NCBI GenBank assembly: GCA_037039925.1
Contig: JAXRKP010000366.1
Location: forward strand, 12,501-76,500
Length of the DNA stretch: 64,000 nt
Direction of reading: 5' to 3'
DNA from: Doris montereyensis
Lineage: Eukaryota; Mollusca; Gastropoda; Nudibranchia; Dorididae
The stretch's first letter is position 1. Every line of letters starts with the position of its first letter. Position numbers and translations under genes: made by a program. Shown here piece by piece: positions 1 through 10,868 of this stretch. The notes below the pieces were generated by a model, which saw only the letters and a program-made list of their open reading frames with translations, ran no database searches and was not told the DNA's origin.

Positions 1-114
1 GGTCTGCCGGCATTCTGATGTTAGTAGGCGCGTGTTCTAGTCAGAAAAGCTGATGAGGAAATACATGTACGCTTATTGTGTCTGGTGGATCGTTGGGTGG
101 GGTTGGGGGGGTTA

Positions 115-355
115 AGGGCCGTAAAGATCAGTGATTGAGGGGGGCGTAAAGATCAGTGATTGAAGGGGGCGTAAAAATCAGTGGTTGACGGGGGCGTAAA
201 GATCAGTGGTTGAGGTGGGCGTAAAAATCAGTGGTTGACGGGGGCGTAAAGATCAGTGGTTGAGGGGGGGTAAAAATTGATTGAGAGGGGGGCGTAAAGA
301 TCAGCAGTTGAAGGGGGCGTAAAAATCAGTGGTTGAGAAGGGCGTAAAGATCAGT
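115..355 (+). repeat. G-rich minisatellite, about 28-bp unit, about nine copies
   Basis: Units of GGGGGCGTAAAGATCAGTGG and TTGA with small variations (AAAGATC/AAAAATC). Confidence 0.9.
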
Positions 356-360
356 AGAGA

Positions 361-515
361 CAGATGAGTGGGACCTGCTGGTAGATCCTACTTCTTTTCC
401 TTCATTTTTTTTCACTTGTTTATATCACGCTTACGGTTTCTTCTTAATCTACCACTGAGATCGTCGCGCAATATAGTTGAAAGTGTGAATTACGATGAAA
501 CAAACAAATGAATGA
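361..515 (+). mobile_element. SINE family A copy, 5'-truncated
   Basis: The 3' body matches the family: GGTAGATCCTACTTCTTTTCC, a degenerate CTGAGATC box, and an ATGAAACAAACAAATG tail. Diverged. Confidence 0.6.
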
Positions 516-1454
516 AATAACTAACACTAACATATTTGTTTGCCTCCTCACTGATCACCCTGAAATTATATATTAAGACACATTATTATAAACAAACGCC
601 TTAAAGCACTGACTCTGCACGAACAATGGTAGACGTATAACTAGACGTGGACTTCTGGAAGCTAAATTGAATCATTAAGCCACATATGTCATGTCATTTC
701 TATAAATAGTTTATTGCACTATAAAATGGTTAATACAACAATGGAAACAACAACAACAACAACCTAACATGCAATTACAAGCTTAGCCATAATATATGTT
801 TGCTTCACTTGTATAGATAAAGACAGGTATCGAAGAGGGGGGTTGGGGTTCCTCTTCTTTTCACGCCTCATTTTTGGCACGACTTTCTGGTTATTGACAA
901 AAAAGTCCGCGAGCTCAGTGCCATGTGGTCGTATCTCCATTTTTCGTAGTTTTGAGAAGTGAGCTCACGGATGTTTGACTTCTACACAAAACGTATGGAC
1001 ATAGTAAGAACAACGTACATTTCCAATACCACGCATCAAAAGGCGCTATCGATGTAAATTTATACAAATAACACACACACATGTTAAATATGTCATTACT
1101 TACAATGGACATTTATTATCGCCTCTTACACAAGGTAACCATATCTGTAAACAGAACAGAATAAGCCGGAGATAGGATAAATTAGCACTGAGCTCACCGA
1201 GCGTTTCCAGTGTGGGGCTTGTGTCGAAGCCAATTTTGTAACAATGGAATTTGAATAAGTAAATACGGTAATGTTAAAAGGCCGTTGAACTATGTATGTG
1301 TGTTTGTACAAGTGTCTGTCTGCGCGTATCAATGTGTGTGTGTGTAATATATGTCTATATGTGTGAGTCTTAGTGTATGTGAGTGTATTTTCTTCTTATT
1401 ATTATTATTATATGGACTTTATCCTTTCAACCTTAACTGTCTCTGCAAATAAAA

Positions 1455-1575
1455 TTAAAAACCAGTAAACATTTATTTAAGCTTTAGAACCAGTAAACAT
1501 TCATTTAACCGTGTTAAAACCAGTAAACATCAATTTAACCGTTGAGACCAGGAAACATCCATTTAACCCGTTAAA
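1455..1575 (+). repeat. Minisatellite, 37-bp unit, four copies
   Basis: Repeats of ACCAGTAAACATTCATTTAA with CCGTTAAA spacers. The flanks 515-1455 and 1575-2000 hold no recognised gene; 735-765 is a short (AAC)n. Confidence 0.8.
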
Positions 1576-2138
1576 AGAGAACGAGAGAGATACATACCCA
1601 GACAGACAGAGAAAAAGAGATAAATTGATAAAAGCCAAATCAGAAACAGAGGCAGTCAGAGACTTGAACAGAAACAGACGGACTGACTGAAAAAAAAAAA
1701 AGAAGTAGGATAGAGTGAGATTGAAGTTGAGACTCATAAACCTTGAACAAGGACAATAAAAAACAACCTCATTGAACCGACAATTAACATCGAATCACTG
1801 TTTCTTCATCTGTTTTATACGACCGTTCAAGAGCTACACGTGTGCTGTGCGTAATGCATCAATGTCAATGAGTTTTTTTTTTAAATTATTGGCCATCTCT
1901 CGCCCTACTTGGACATTAATTTGTTTACGATTTCAATTTCCACGGAAGTCAGTTAATGAGTTATCGATTTTCCTCTCTTCCCATTGCTGTTCGTTTACTG
2001 TCACAAGGTTCAACTCGATGGGTGGGAGCTAATGGTAGATATTACTTCTTTCCTGTCAAGGGTGTGCGGGGGACGGGGGCGGGGGTGGGGTGGGGCTTCA
2101 GTGGTCCAGGGGCAATGGGTCGGCCTCTAAACCAAAAG

Positions 2139-2275
2139 CGGGCGGTTGACGGGGCGGTGCTGGTAGGTCCTTCTTCTTTCCTTTTACTCTTTTTTTTTGT
2201 CTTGCTGTTTCCTCTTTATTCATCCTGAGATCGCCACAATGGTGGATATGGTCAATTTCAATTAAACAAACAAAC
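2139..2275 (+). mobile_element. SINE family A copy, 5'-truncated
   Basis: Shares TGCTGTTTCCTCTTTATTC, CTGAGATCGCCACAATGGTGG and an AAACAAACAAA tail with the full copy at 4611-4848. A fragment of another copy lies just upstream (about 2010-2060). Confidence 0.75.
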
Positions 2276-2339
2276 TGAACCAAAAACGTCGTGGGTTTTG
2301 TGCTCGACAGGTCGAACAATTTCTCGAGATTTTCAGCGT

Positions 2340-2500
2340 AAGGTAGTTAGTTTGTGGTTGGTAGCACGCTTATCTTTTCGTGGCGAGGCGCTGTGTCCCG
2401 ACGCAGAGGTTACGAATTCGATCCTCATAGTGGCCAGGTTTTTTTTTTCTGTCTGTTCCTTGTATTTGTCTCGTCTTTGTTCCTATGGTGCTTTAATATC
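2340..2500 (+). mobile_element. Dispersed repeat family C (SINE-like), copy 1
   Basis: Shares TTTTCGTGGCGAGGC, a GTT(A/C)GAATTCGATCC-like B box and TTTTTTTCTGTCT, TTGTATTTGTCTCGTCTTTG with the segment at 19608-19930. Confidence 0.5.
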
Positions 2501-2940
2501 ATTGAAATGTCATTTCCTTCACTTTTTACATGCCCTTGGCTCACTGTTTGTCTATTGTAAAACTAAAAGGCTTCATTTGAATTGATTTCACTGCCAAATG
2601 ATAAATAATGCGCAAATACACCTTTTCCATGAAATTGAGTGTTTATCTCATTCAGTTGTTGTTGTTGTTTTGTGTTTCTTTTGTATGTGCATAATTATGT
2701 CCTCAGCAAGTACAAAGTCATAAAACAATCCACTTTTTTTTATGCATTTACAATATGTTTTAAAAAACGGAACCATCATAAATGTTAATAGCTTCTCAAC
2801 AACGTGACCGATAGTCATAAAATGGTAAAACAATAAACTTCCGTTAGATACATTTTGATAAATACAAGTTTTGTCTGACATAAATCCCGGAACGATGAAA
2901 GTCACACAATGAGTAAAACAAAACGTATTAAGTGTGTTTG

Positions 2941-3372
2941 GGTTTGGGTTTTTTTGGGTTTTGAGTCCTTAAGTCCGTGTTTACCTTGAGACGTACATAT
3001 AAATGTTGACTAGTGTTGGTTTTTTTGGTTTTGAGTCCTTAAGTCCGTGTTTACCTTGAGACGTATGTATAAATGTTGACTAGGGTTGTTTGTTTTGGTT
3101 TTGAGTCCTTAAGTCCGTGTTTACCTTGAGACGTATGTATAAATGTTGACTAGGGTTGGGTTTTTTTGGTTTTGAGTCCTTAAGTCCGTGTTTACCTTGA
3201 GACGTATGTATAAATGTTGACTAGGGTTGTTTGTTTTTGGTTTTGAGTCCTTAAGTCCGTATTTACCTTGAGACGTACGTATAAATGTTGACTAGGGTTG
3301 GGTTTTTTTGGTTTTGAGTCCTTAAGTCCGTATTTACCTTGAGACGTACGTATAAGTGTTGACTAGGGTTCT
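2941..3372 (+). repeat. 70-bp tandem repeat, six copies
   Basis: GAGTCCTTAAGTCCG starts at 2963, 3033, 3103, 3174, 3245 and 3316. Units also share GTTTACCTTGAGACGTA and AAATGTTGACTAGGGTTG and are over 90% identical. Recent expansion. Confidence 0.95.
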
Positions 3373-3559
3373 TTGTTTTTCTTCGACGAAACCCAAAGTT
3401 AACGACAGACAGTCAAAGAGAATTAAGTGGAAGTTTGGAGACCCCATTCTGAGTTCGCAAAACCAGTTACACTTTGCCAGAAAGGCCAGCGACCGGTGAA
3501 CTCTTTGTTCTTTACTTTAAATTCAAGTTATATTTATTTTACATGTATCAACATAACGG

Positions 3560-3925
3560 CCCATCATGCTTTTTGATTTTTTATTTGATTTGATTTGATT
3601 TACCCACATCCACAACTAAGGTGATCGCGGGGGTTTTGATAGGATTTTTAATTTTGCCTGGACTGCCATTTAAACAGTCAAGGGATATTTAACGTGCACA
3701 GAATGTTACGATCTGCACACGGGGCCTCCTTTTTATCGTCCGTCTCCGATTGGACTAGGTGTCAATACACCTATCTGGACCGGGGTAGGGGGTGGAGAGA
3801 TTTTGCTCTAGAAAAAACTCGAGAAAAGTGTTCAACAGTTGGCGGGGCTCGAACCCACTATCTTTTGGTTGAGAAGCCGACACTTCGCCTCTGGACTACC
3901 GATTCCCCTGGCCGTCGTGCAAGTC
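3560..3925 (-). mobile_element. tRNA-derived SINE, family B
   Basis: The minus strand starts with a tRNA-like head at about 3925-3840: GGGGAATCGGTAGTCCAGAG, with a B box in GGGTTCGAGCCCCGCC. A body containing GCACGTTAAATATCCCTTGAC follows. The related head at 7085-7180 shows it is dispersed. Confidence 0.6.
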
Positions 3926-4154
3926 AAAATTGCTTTTCGCGGTCAGAGTCCGTCGTTGGATTTGAAAGGTTGGCAGTTACACTAGTGTGAACGAGTTACA
4001 TTAGAACACTTGGCTTGAATTGGATTTTGTTATTCTACTGATTGGTAGATAACTGCTGGGAGAGTGGTAACACTACAAATGGTCAATTATTTATTCCCTT
4101 ACCACCTTCTTTCCCAAATCATGCACACAATCTGTCGCCATCCCATTCACGATA

Positions 4155-4432
<278 letters not shown>

Positions 4433-4440
4433 CTGTCCTC

Positions 4441-4584
4441 CCACCTGGTGGAGCGGTTGACGGGCGCTACCGGTAAGTCCTGCTTCTTTCCTATCACTTT
4501 TTTTTTCTGTTTGATTCACTCTTGAGATCAACGCATATTATGGTGGACGGGGGGGTGAATTCCATTCCAATCAAACGAACAAAC
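4441..4584 (+). mobile_element. SINE family A copy, 5'-truncated
   Basis: Abuts the end of the (ATT)n tract. Contains TGAGATCAACGCATATTATG, GTGGACGGGG and an AAACGAACAAAC tail. Confidence 0.7.
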
Positions 4585-4610
4585 TTCCCACTCGTGATAG
4601 ACACTGTGCA

Positions 4611-4848
4611 GCGTCGGTGGCCTAGTGGTAAGACTATCAGAACTGAGCTTCGTGGGCGTCTAGGGTTCGAATCCTGGTTGGCGCTTGGGGGCGTAGCTGG
4701 TAGGGCGTACTTGTTGTCCTTCACGTTTTCGCTTATCTTTCTTTCATCTTGCTGTTTCCTCTTTAATTATCCTTGAGATCACCGCACGTGGTGGACACGG
4801 GTACATTTCATTGAAACAAACAAACAATCAAGCAAACAACCAAACAAG
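4611..4848 (+). mobile_element. Full-length tRNA-derived SINE, family A type copy
   Basis: The 5' part is tRNA-like, with a pol III A box TGGCCTAGTGG (4618-4628) and B box GGTTCGAATCC (4664-4674). A body follows containing TTGCTGTTTCCTCTTTAATT, CTTGAGATCACCGC and GTGGACACGG. It ends in a CAAA-rich tail. This is the only copy in the window with an intact promoter head, so the other copies were defined against it. Confidence 0.85.
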
Positions 4849-5030
4849 TCCGACGTTGTGTTCCTTTGGAAAGACGTTTAACACATACGTTCCTACTCGA
4901 CCCAGGTGTAAACGATTTTTTGTAGCCTTTAATTTAACAATGATACGCTATAATGGTGAGATGGTAGTCGGCCTTATTAGGTGTTGTCCAAGCACCACGA
5001 GGATAAGTAAACAAGCCTCTTAATTTAAAT

Positions 5031-5181
5031 GAAATGGTGGATGGGCGTTTGTGGAAAACTACTGGTACGTGCTGCATCTTTCTTTCTACTCTTTCACTTC
5101 ATTTTTATCTTACTGTTTCCTCTTAATTCACCCTGAGATCACCACCATGGTGGACAGGGTAAATTTCGATTAAACAAAACT
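5031..5181 (+). mobile_element. SINE family A copy, 5'-truncated
   Basis: Contains TTACTGTTTCCTCTTAATTC, CCTGAGATCACCACCATGG, TGGACAGGGTAAATTTCG and an AAACAAAA tail. Confidence 0.75.
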
Positions 5182-5715
5182 TCTTTTTATTGCTATATAC
5201 CCTCTCAAACTCGTTCTGAGATGACGACATAGTATGGTGTAAGGACTGAAGTGAATTGCAATCGATGGCTGTCGTTGCTTTAGAAAGAAATCTACGTTAC
5301 ACGATTTCGGAAGCGTAGACCTACTTTTTTATACAGATGGACGATGTCTGCGCTAACGACTTAGTTGACCTTCCGCCCTGTACCTTGCGACTCGGAATAA
5401 GCCACGTGTGATGTCGTTGTCTCTCCTCGGATTATCGACATCGTCTGGTCCAATAAGTGGTGTCCACGTAGTTCTGTCCCTTGAGAGTGAGAGCCGCTTC
5501 CGGTTTTGCTCTATCAGTTAGGCGTTCAGACGACGCACAATTACGACGCTCAATCGGCCCCCGTCTTTCTCGCCAGCCCCACCCCCCCCCCCAACCCCTT
5601 TTTTATACCATTTTTATATAATTTGTGGCGATGATGATGTGTATAAGAAAGAGACAGACTGACAGAAAGATGAAAAAACAGTGAAGAGAGCGAGGCATAG
5701 AAGAGAGACAGACAG

Positions 5716-5716
5716 A

Positions 5717-5815
<99 letters not shown>

Positions 5816-5905
5816 GAGAGAGACACACACACAGAGAGACACACACAACACAAACAGTGAGAGAGAGAGACAAACTGAGATAGATAGACAGACAGACAGA
5901 CACAG

Positions 5906-5936
<31 letters not shown>

Positions 5937-6063
5937 GAGACAGACAGACAGACAGAGATAGAGATGGAGAGAGAGACAGACAGACAGACAGAGAGAGACA
6001 GAGAGAGAGAGACAGACAGACAGACAGGCAGACAGACAGACAGAGACAGAGAAAAAGAGAGAT
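5716..6063 (+). repeat. (AG)n / (GACA)n / (CA)n compound microsatellite
   Basis: (AG)n to about 5787, then interleaved GACA, CA and GA runs. The segment 5181-5715 before it shows no recognised feature. Confidence 0.97.
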
Positions 6064-6431
6064 GCTTGCTCATAGAATACATCACTTATGGAGGCTGTCC
6101 TTAAGTTAAGCGTCTAATAACCTTATGGTACCAAACCCACCCTGGCTAACTCTAAATTGATTCCCGATAAGGCATCGAGGCTGTAGTCAGCTCACGAGAT
6201 TTCTGTCACACAGAAAAAAAGTTATAACTTTATAAGACTGATAAATGAATCGCTATGTTATTAACGCGCAAATGGAAAGATGTACCCAAGTCATGATAGG
6301 CGTCAGTCTCAAACAGTCTCTATCCCGGTGTGGATAGAGGGAAGAGGGAATGCGACACGATATTATCTAATAACTTAGTAAGCTTGTCATTTACTACAAA
6401 TGATTGCACATTATTTTATTAATGATATGTG

Positions 6432-6560
6432 TGCAGTTGTCGGGAGGCTACTAGTAGATTCTGCTTCTCCCCTTTCACTCTTTCACCTTGTTATTTCCTG
6501 TAAGTTTACTCTGACGTTCTCAGGGTATTATGTATAGGGCAACTTGCGATGAAACAAACA
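6432..6560 (+). mobile_element. SINE family A copy, diverged
   Basis: Family body with CTACTAGTAGATTCTGCTTC and a GATGAAACAAAC tail. Directly precedes a (TTC)n microsatellite. Confidence 0.55.
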
Positions 6561-6700
6561 TTCTTTTTCTTCTTCTCCTTCTTGTTCTTGTTCTTGTTCT
6601 TCTTCTTCTTCTTCTTCTTCTTCTTCTTCTTCTTCTTCTTCTTCTTCTTCTTCTTCTTTCTTCTTCTTCTTCTTCTTCTTCTTCTTCTTCTTCTTCTTCT
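6560..6700 (+). repeat. (TTC)n microsatellite
   Basis: Almost pure TTC with one phase slip near 6658. Starts at the tail of a SINE. Confidence 0.97.
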
Positions 6701-7084
6701 CCGAATACCTACGGTTTCATTTTTACGCTTCACGGCATCAATCTGGACATAGATCCACCCTTTGGGCGTTCTTGCGTGTGACAACTCATCGCAGTGATTT
6801 ATACCAAGCAACAACAGATGTGTTTATTCTCAATGCTCATTACCGCTGTGTGACATATCGCGTTTCGCGGATCATATGGAGTGACTAGCTCATTAATTAG
6901 GCAATTTTCATCTACCGATGAAGAATGGAAACGATAAAAGAAAAATGGAGGGTGTGGGGTCGGCGGGAGGGTTAAGACTTGTATGGTGGGTGGACAGGGT
7001 TCGAAAGAGGTTGGGTTTTTTTTTTTATGCCTGTCAGATTTACCAGAAAGTAAGGGGGAAGGGGGAAATTTTTCTAAAAGAAAA

Positions 7085-7180
7085 TAAGGAGAACACTTTT
7101 CGACCGTCTGCGGGGCTTGAACCCACTGTCTTTTGGTTGAGATGCCGACACCTTGTTTTTGGACTACCGAATCCCCGCGT
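7085..7180 (-). mobile_element. SINE family B head fragment
   Basis: Same tRNA-like head as at 3840-3925: reversed, with ACTACCGAATCCCC and GGGGCTTGAACCCACTGTC (B-box region, one change). Confidence 0.5.
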
Positions 7181-7189
7181 TTTGCGGAT

Positions 7190-7312
7190 GCTGCAGCTAG
7201 CTCCACCTTTTCACGTTTTGTCTTTTTCTTCTTTGCTGTTTCCTCTTAATTCCCTCTCAGAGCACTGCTTATGGTGGATGCGATTGGGGGGGGGATTTCA
7301 AGAAAACGACAC
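7190..7312 (+). mobile_element. SINE family A copy, partial
   Basis: Contains TTTGCTGTTTCCTCTTAATT, CTCAGAGCACTGCTTATGG and TGGATGCGATTGGGG; the tail is eroded. Confidence 0.5.
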
Positions 7313-7781
7313 TTCACTGATATCGTATCCTCCTTTTACTTCAAGCTTCCGGTTTTAATTGTCTACTTCGCCTATTTAATATGTCTTGATGCAATTAACC
7401 TTCCCCCTTTTTTTTCAAACCCCCCCCACAGTGGAATGAACGAAAACACTTTGCTTGGCATGTATGTCACACTGACCCACAGTGCAACGTTCTTTCCACA
7501 CTAAAAACAGGCTGCATAGATTGGATGAGAAATGTACGTAAAGGGGCAACGATGGAATCTGTAAAACGTGCCCCCCCCCTGTAGACTTGTGTTGAAGAAC
7601 GGAAGAAAGGAAGATTGGGTTACCTTTGTTAACCCATTTGGAATGTATTGAGACTGTTGATATTTGAAGGATCGGAGAGATCGTTGCAATTATTATGTAT
7701 TCATATAAATTCTCTTCTTTTTTCTCTCTACCTTTCTTTTCTTCCATCGCCCTTTCTTTTTTTTGTGCCTGTCTATCGATA

Positions 7782-8035
<254 letters not shown>

Positions 8036-8635
8036 CTCTGCATTTCTTTACATGTTTATAGGTTTCCAAACTTACAACATAAGGTGGGAAGTGTTTTTAT
8101 TCACGCCTTTCTTCCTTCAGTACAAAACTGCCAAACGTTTCCCATTGTACTAAAAAAAAACCCACCATTAATGACCGCGGAAACACTGGCTATCAAACCG
8201 CAAGGAACGAAAGCAAAAGGACAAGAGGCACGTGGTAGCTATGGTTACCACCAACACCCTTGTCTTCCCCTTTCCCCTTTTGCTGTAGGTCTGGGCAGTT
8301 CATCGTTTCATTGCGCACACATCTATTATCTTGCTCATCATCCCAATGACAAAACCCATGACGTCACAGGGTGCGAGTTAGAAAGAAAGAAAAAAGGGCG
8401 GTTCCACTCATGTCTGCTGTCCAGATGAACCGGATAAGACACTTCGTGTATGCAAGGCTCTGCAAGTCCTGCGGTTGTTTTGATAGCATTTCAAGGTCCG
8501 TACCTGTTTAATAGAATTAAATGTATTTGTTTACTCGTGATGTCCAAGGGCTTTTTCCTAACTTATGAATGATTTCATTATGACGTCATCGTTGTGGTGT
8601 TCGGTTTTGGAGTAAATTGAAAGTAGACGTCTTTG

Positions 8636-8850
8636 GGGGGGGGAAGGAGGTTTGGTTGGGTTTTTCTTTTGTTTAATAGGGCACGGGTGGATATTAGAGG
8701 GGGAGGGGGTGATCGTTTCTTGTATTGTTTTTGTTGTTGTTTTGTTTTGGATTTGTTGGGGGGGGGGGGGGGGGGTTTGGGGGGGGGTTTGTTGTTGGTT
8801 TATTTTTAGGATTTTTGTTTGGGGGGGGAGCGGGGTGTTGTTTTCGTGAA
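8636..8850 (+). repeat. G/T-only strand with G-runs (G-quadruplex potential)
   Basis: The plus strand is almost devoid of C, with G-runs of 9 to about 20 bases (8757-8787, 8820-8829) separated by T-rich loops. Confidence 0.7.
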
Positions 8851-8905
8851 GGGATGACGAGGGTTGACTTAATAATTATTTTGTTGTGATGTTTTTCTTT
8901 GAGGG

Positions 8906-8935
8906 CGAGGCGTGCTTACTAGTAAGCACGCCTCG
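8906..8935. repeat. Perfect 30-bp palindrome
   Basis: Centre between 8920 and 8921 in ACTAGT; the left half is CGAGGCGTGCTTACT and the right half its exact complement. Confidence 0.95.
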
Positions 8936-9314
8936 TTTGAGGGTGATAGAGGGGTTGGGTTGTTGGTTGGTTGATATTTTTTTCTTTTAAGTTTGATCTT
9001 CTTTCTTTTTTTATCATTTTGCTTTTAAGTACATTTTTATTTTTTCACACTCTTGGTGACAAAAGTAATGGGGGCCTTATTTAAGATAAGTTAATTTCTT
9101 TCGCTTCATTTTTAAAAGACTTTTTTCCAATTATCTATTATTTGATTTCCACCTTCCTTTTGTTTTATATTACCGCCTTGCCCGGCCAGAAAACACAACT
9201 AAAACAAGTGGCCACACTCGCTCACACACACCTACAAACACACACACACACACCCACTAGCACACATAAAAAAAGCAAGCACACAGACACGCGCACAGCG
9301 CTTTGTTTTCCTAC

Positions 9315-9557
9315 CTCGTCCATGCCGGTGTCTTTCCTTTTCGTCATGGGCGTGGCCCGGTGGTTGAGAACGGGGCTGTTCCTGCTGCTGTGAGGTTGAC
9401 TTATAGCCAGCGTCATGCTTTGGAGCATCTGCTGCTCGTGTTGTGACGTTGCTGTTGTCGTGGGCATGGTTGCTGTTGTCGTGGGCATGGTTGCTGTTTG
9501 CTGTGGTGGTGGTGATGATGATGACGTTGTCGCCTGGGACAAAGTCGAGAAGGAATC
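9315..9557 (-). CDS. Candidate exon of an unrecognised minus-strand gene (Ser/Thr/Gln-rich)
   Basis: 243 bases between AATAGCAG and donor GTAGGA, exactly 81 codons. The reading DSFSTLSQATTSSSS, then TATMPTTTATSQHEQQMLQS, NSPVLNHRATPMTKRKDTGM, DE is open throughout and low-complexity at its start, with a duplicated 24-base segment. A second frame is also open (His/Asp-rich), which weakens the call. No family was recognised. It joins in frame to the segment at 9969-10019. Confidence 0.35.
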
Positions 9558-9968
9558 CTGCTATTCCTGATCCGTTTAAGTTTTTGTTGTTTTTGGTGTT
9601 TTCGTTACTCCTTTACTTTGAAATTGTTTCGAATAATATGTACTCACAATTTTAGCGCCATTTTTTTTGGGGGAAGGGGGGGGGTTAGTTCTTTGAATAA
9701 TAATAATGATAATAATGACAATAAAAAGATCGATACCGTGTTTTAAAGAGTAAGTACTTTCAGCTATTACCGGAAATGAATTTTAGTTGGGTTGGGTTGT
9801 TTTGTTTTATAAAACAAAAAGTTTGAGCGAAAACGTTATATTCAAAACAAATTTTAAACGCACACGATAAATGTGTTTTTTTTTCTTCTCTTTCTTTTTC
9901 TTGTTTTTTTGTTGTAGCGAAAAGGGACACAAGATTCAATATAATTTTTGTGTATCGACTTAGCTTAC

Positions 9969-10019
9969 CTGAGACAGAAACGCTTCGTTGACGGGCAAGG
10001 GGTGTAGGGGTAGTCCGAA
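9969..10019 (-). CDS. Candidate small exon (17 codons), same unrecognised gene
   Basis: FGLPLHPLPVNEAFLSQ between AAACAG and a strong donor, CTCAG-GTAAGC. Phase 0 at both ends, so it reads directly into DSFSTLSQ of the next candidate exon. Confidence 0.3.
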
Positions 10020-10096
10020 CTGTTTCGTTTCAAGTTAGTTCCGAATTTTTACATTTGCAGCATTTCCCCGAATTGTTGTAGTATTCTTAACTCTAC

Positions 10097-10241
10097 CTAC
10101 ACAGACTGTAGATGTAGACGGGCAGAAGGAACAAGGAGAAGAGAAACAGAATGTGCGAGTAAGCTCGCTCCGTGGCTTCTTTTACGATCTCTGGCTTCTT
10201 TCCACTAGACAACCATTGTTCCGATTCAGAAATACTGAGAC
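10097..10241 (-). CDS. Candidate membrane-helix exon, same unrecognised gene
   Basis: Between GCACAG and donor GTAGAG it reads LSISESEQWLSSGKKPEIVK, EATERAYSH, then a hydrophobic helix ILFLFSLFLLPVYIYSLC. It looks like a soluble segment followed by a transmembrane helix. Its end phase (2) does not fit the next candidate exon (0) without an indel, although indels do occur in this assembly. No homologue recognised. Confidence 0.35.
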
Positions 10242-10868
10242 CTGTGCGTGTATATGAACACGTTATCAATATAGCATATACACACAGAGTTAACACACTC
10301 GCATACCATGTGTGTGTGTCTATATATATATACACACTCTGTCTACCTACCTATATATCCTACTTTATGACAACTTAGAAAACTTCCCAGATTCGTTTCC
10401 GCTCTCTTCACAACTTTTCTGGCATTTCTGTCAAGGGTCCAAATAAATGACGTATCCAGTATCAACATACAAACAAGATGGCGCATCTATCGTCTGCTCT
10501 TGCGGTTGTTGCAGTGGCGTGTTGTGGGTGAATGGCTTGTATAAGGAAGAAGGAAGACCTTCCAATGAGGTCGATGGTTAAAAAGGGTTGGGGTTGCGTG
10601 ATAGGGGTGGTGGGGGTGATGGTGAGCAGGGAATTGATCAAAGACATGTGTTGTCTCATCAGGAGGCACCACGTCTACTGCAGGTTGGTTACCTGTAATA
10701 ATTGTAATCACCACTGATGGGTTATCCGCTGCGCATGGTGGTAGGAACAGCACTACCAACAACTAACCGTTATGCCAGTACATTGTGTATTATTATATAG
10801 TCACCAAGCTGGGCACGTTGAGCTTGTTTTGACTTTGTTATTTTTTTCTAAGAACCTAGAGCAGGCTG

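Noticed and set aside
10487..10762. Minus-strand ORF with a His/Pro-rich segment
   Set aside because: Could be an upstream exon of the 9.3-10.2 kb candidate gene, but no convincing donor was found and the segment is low in complexity.
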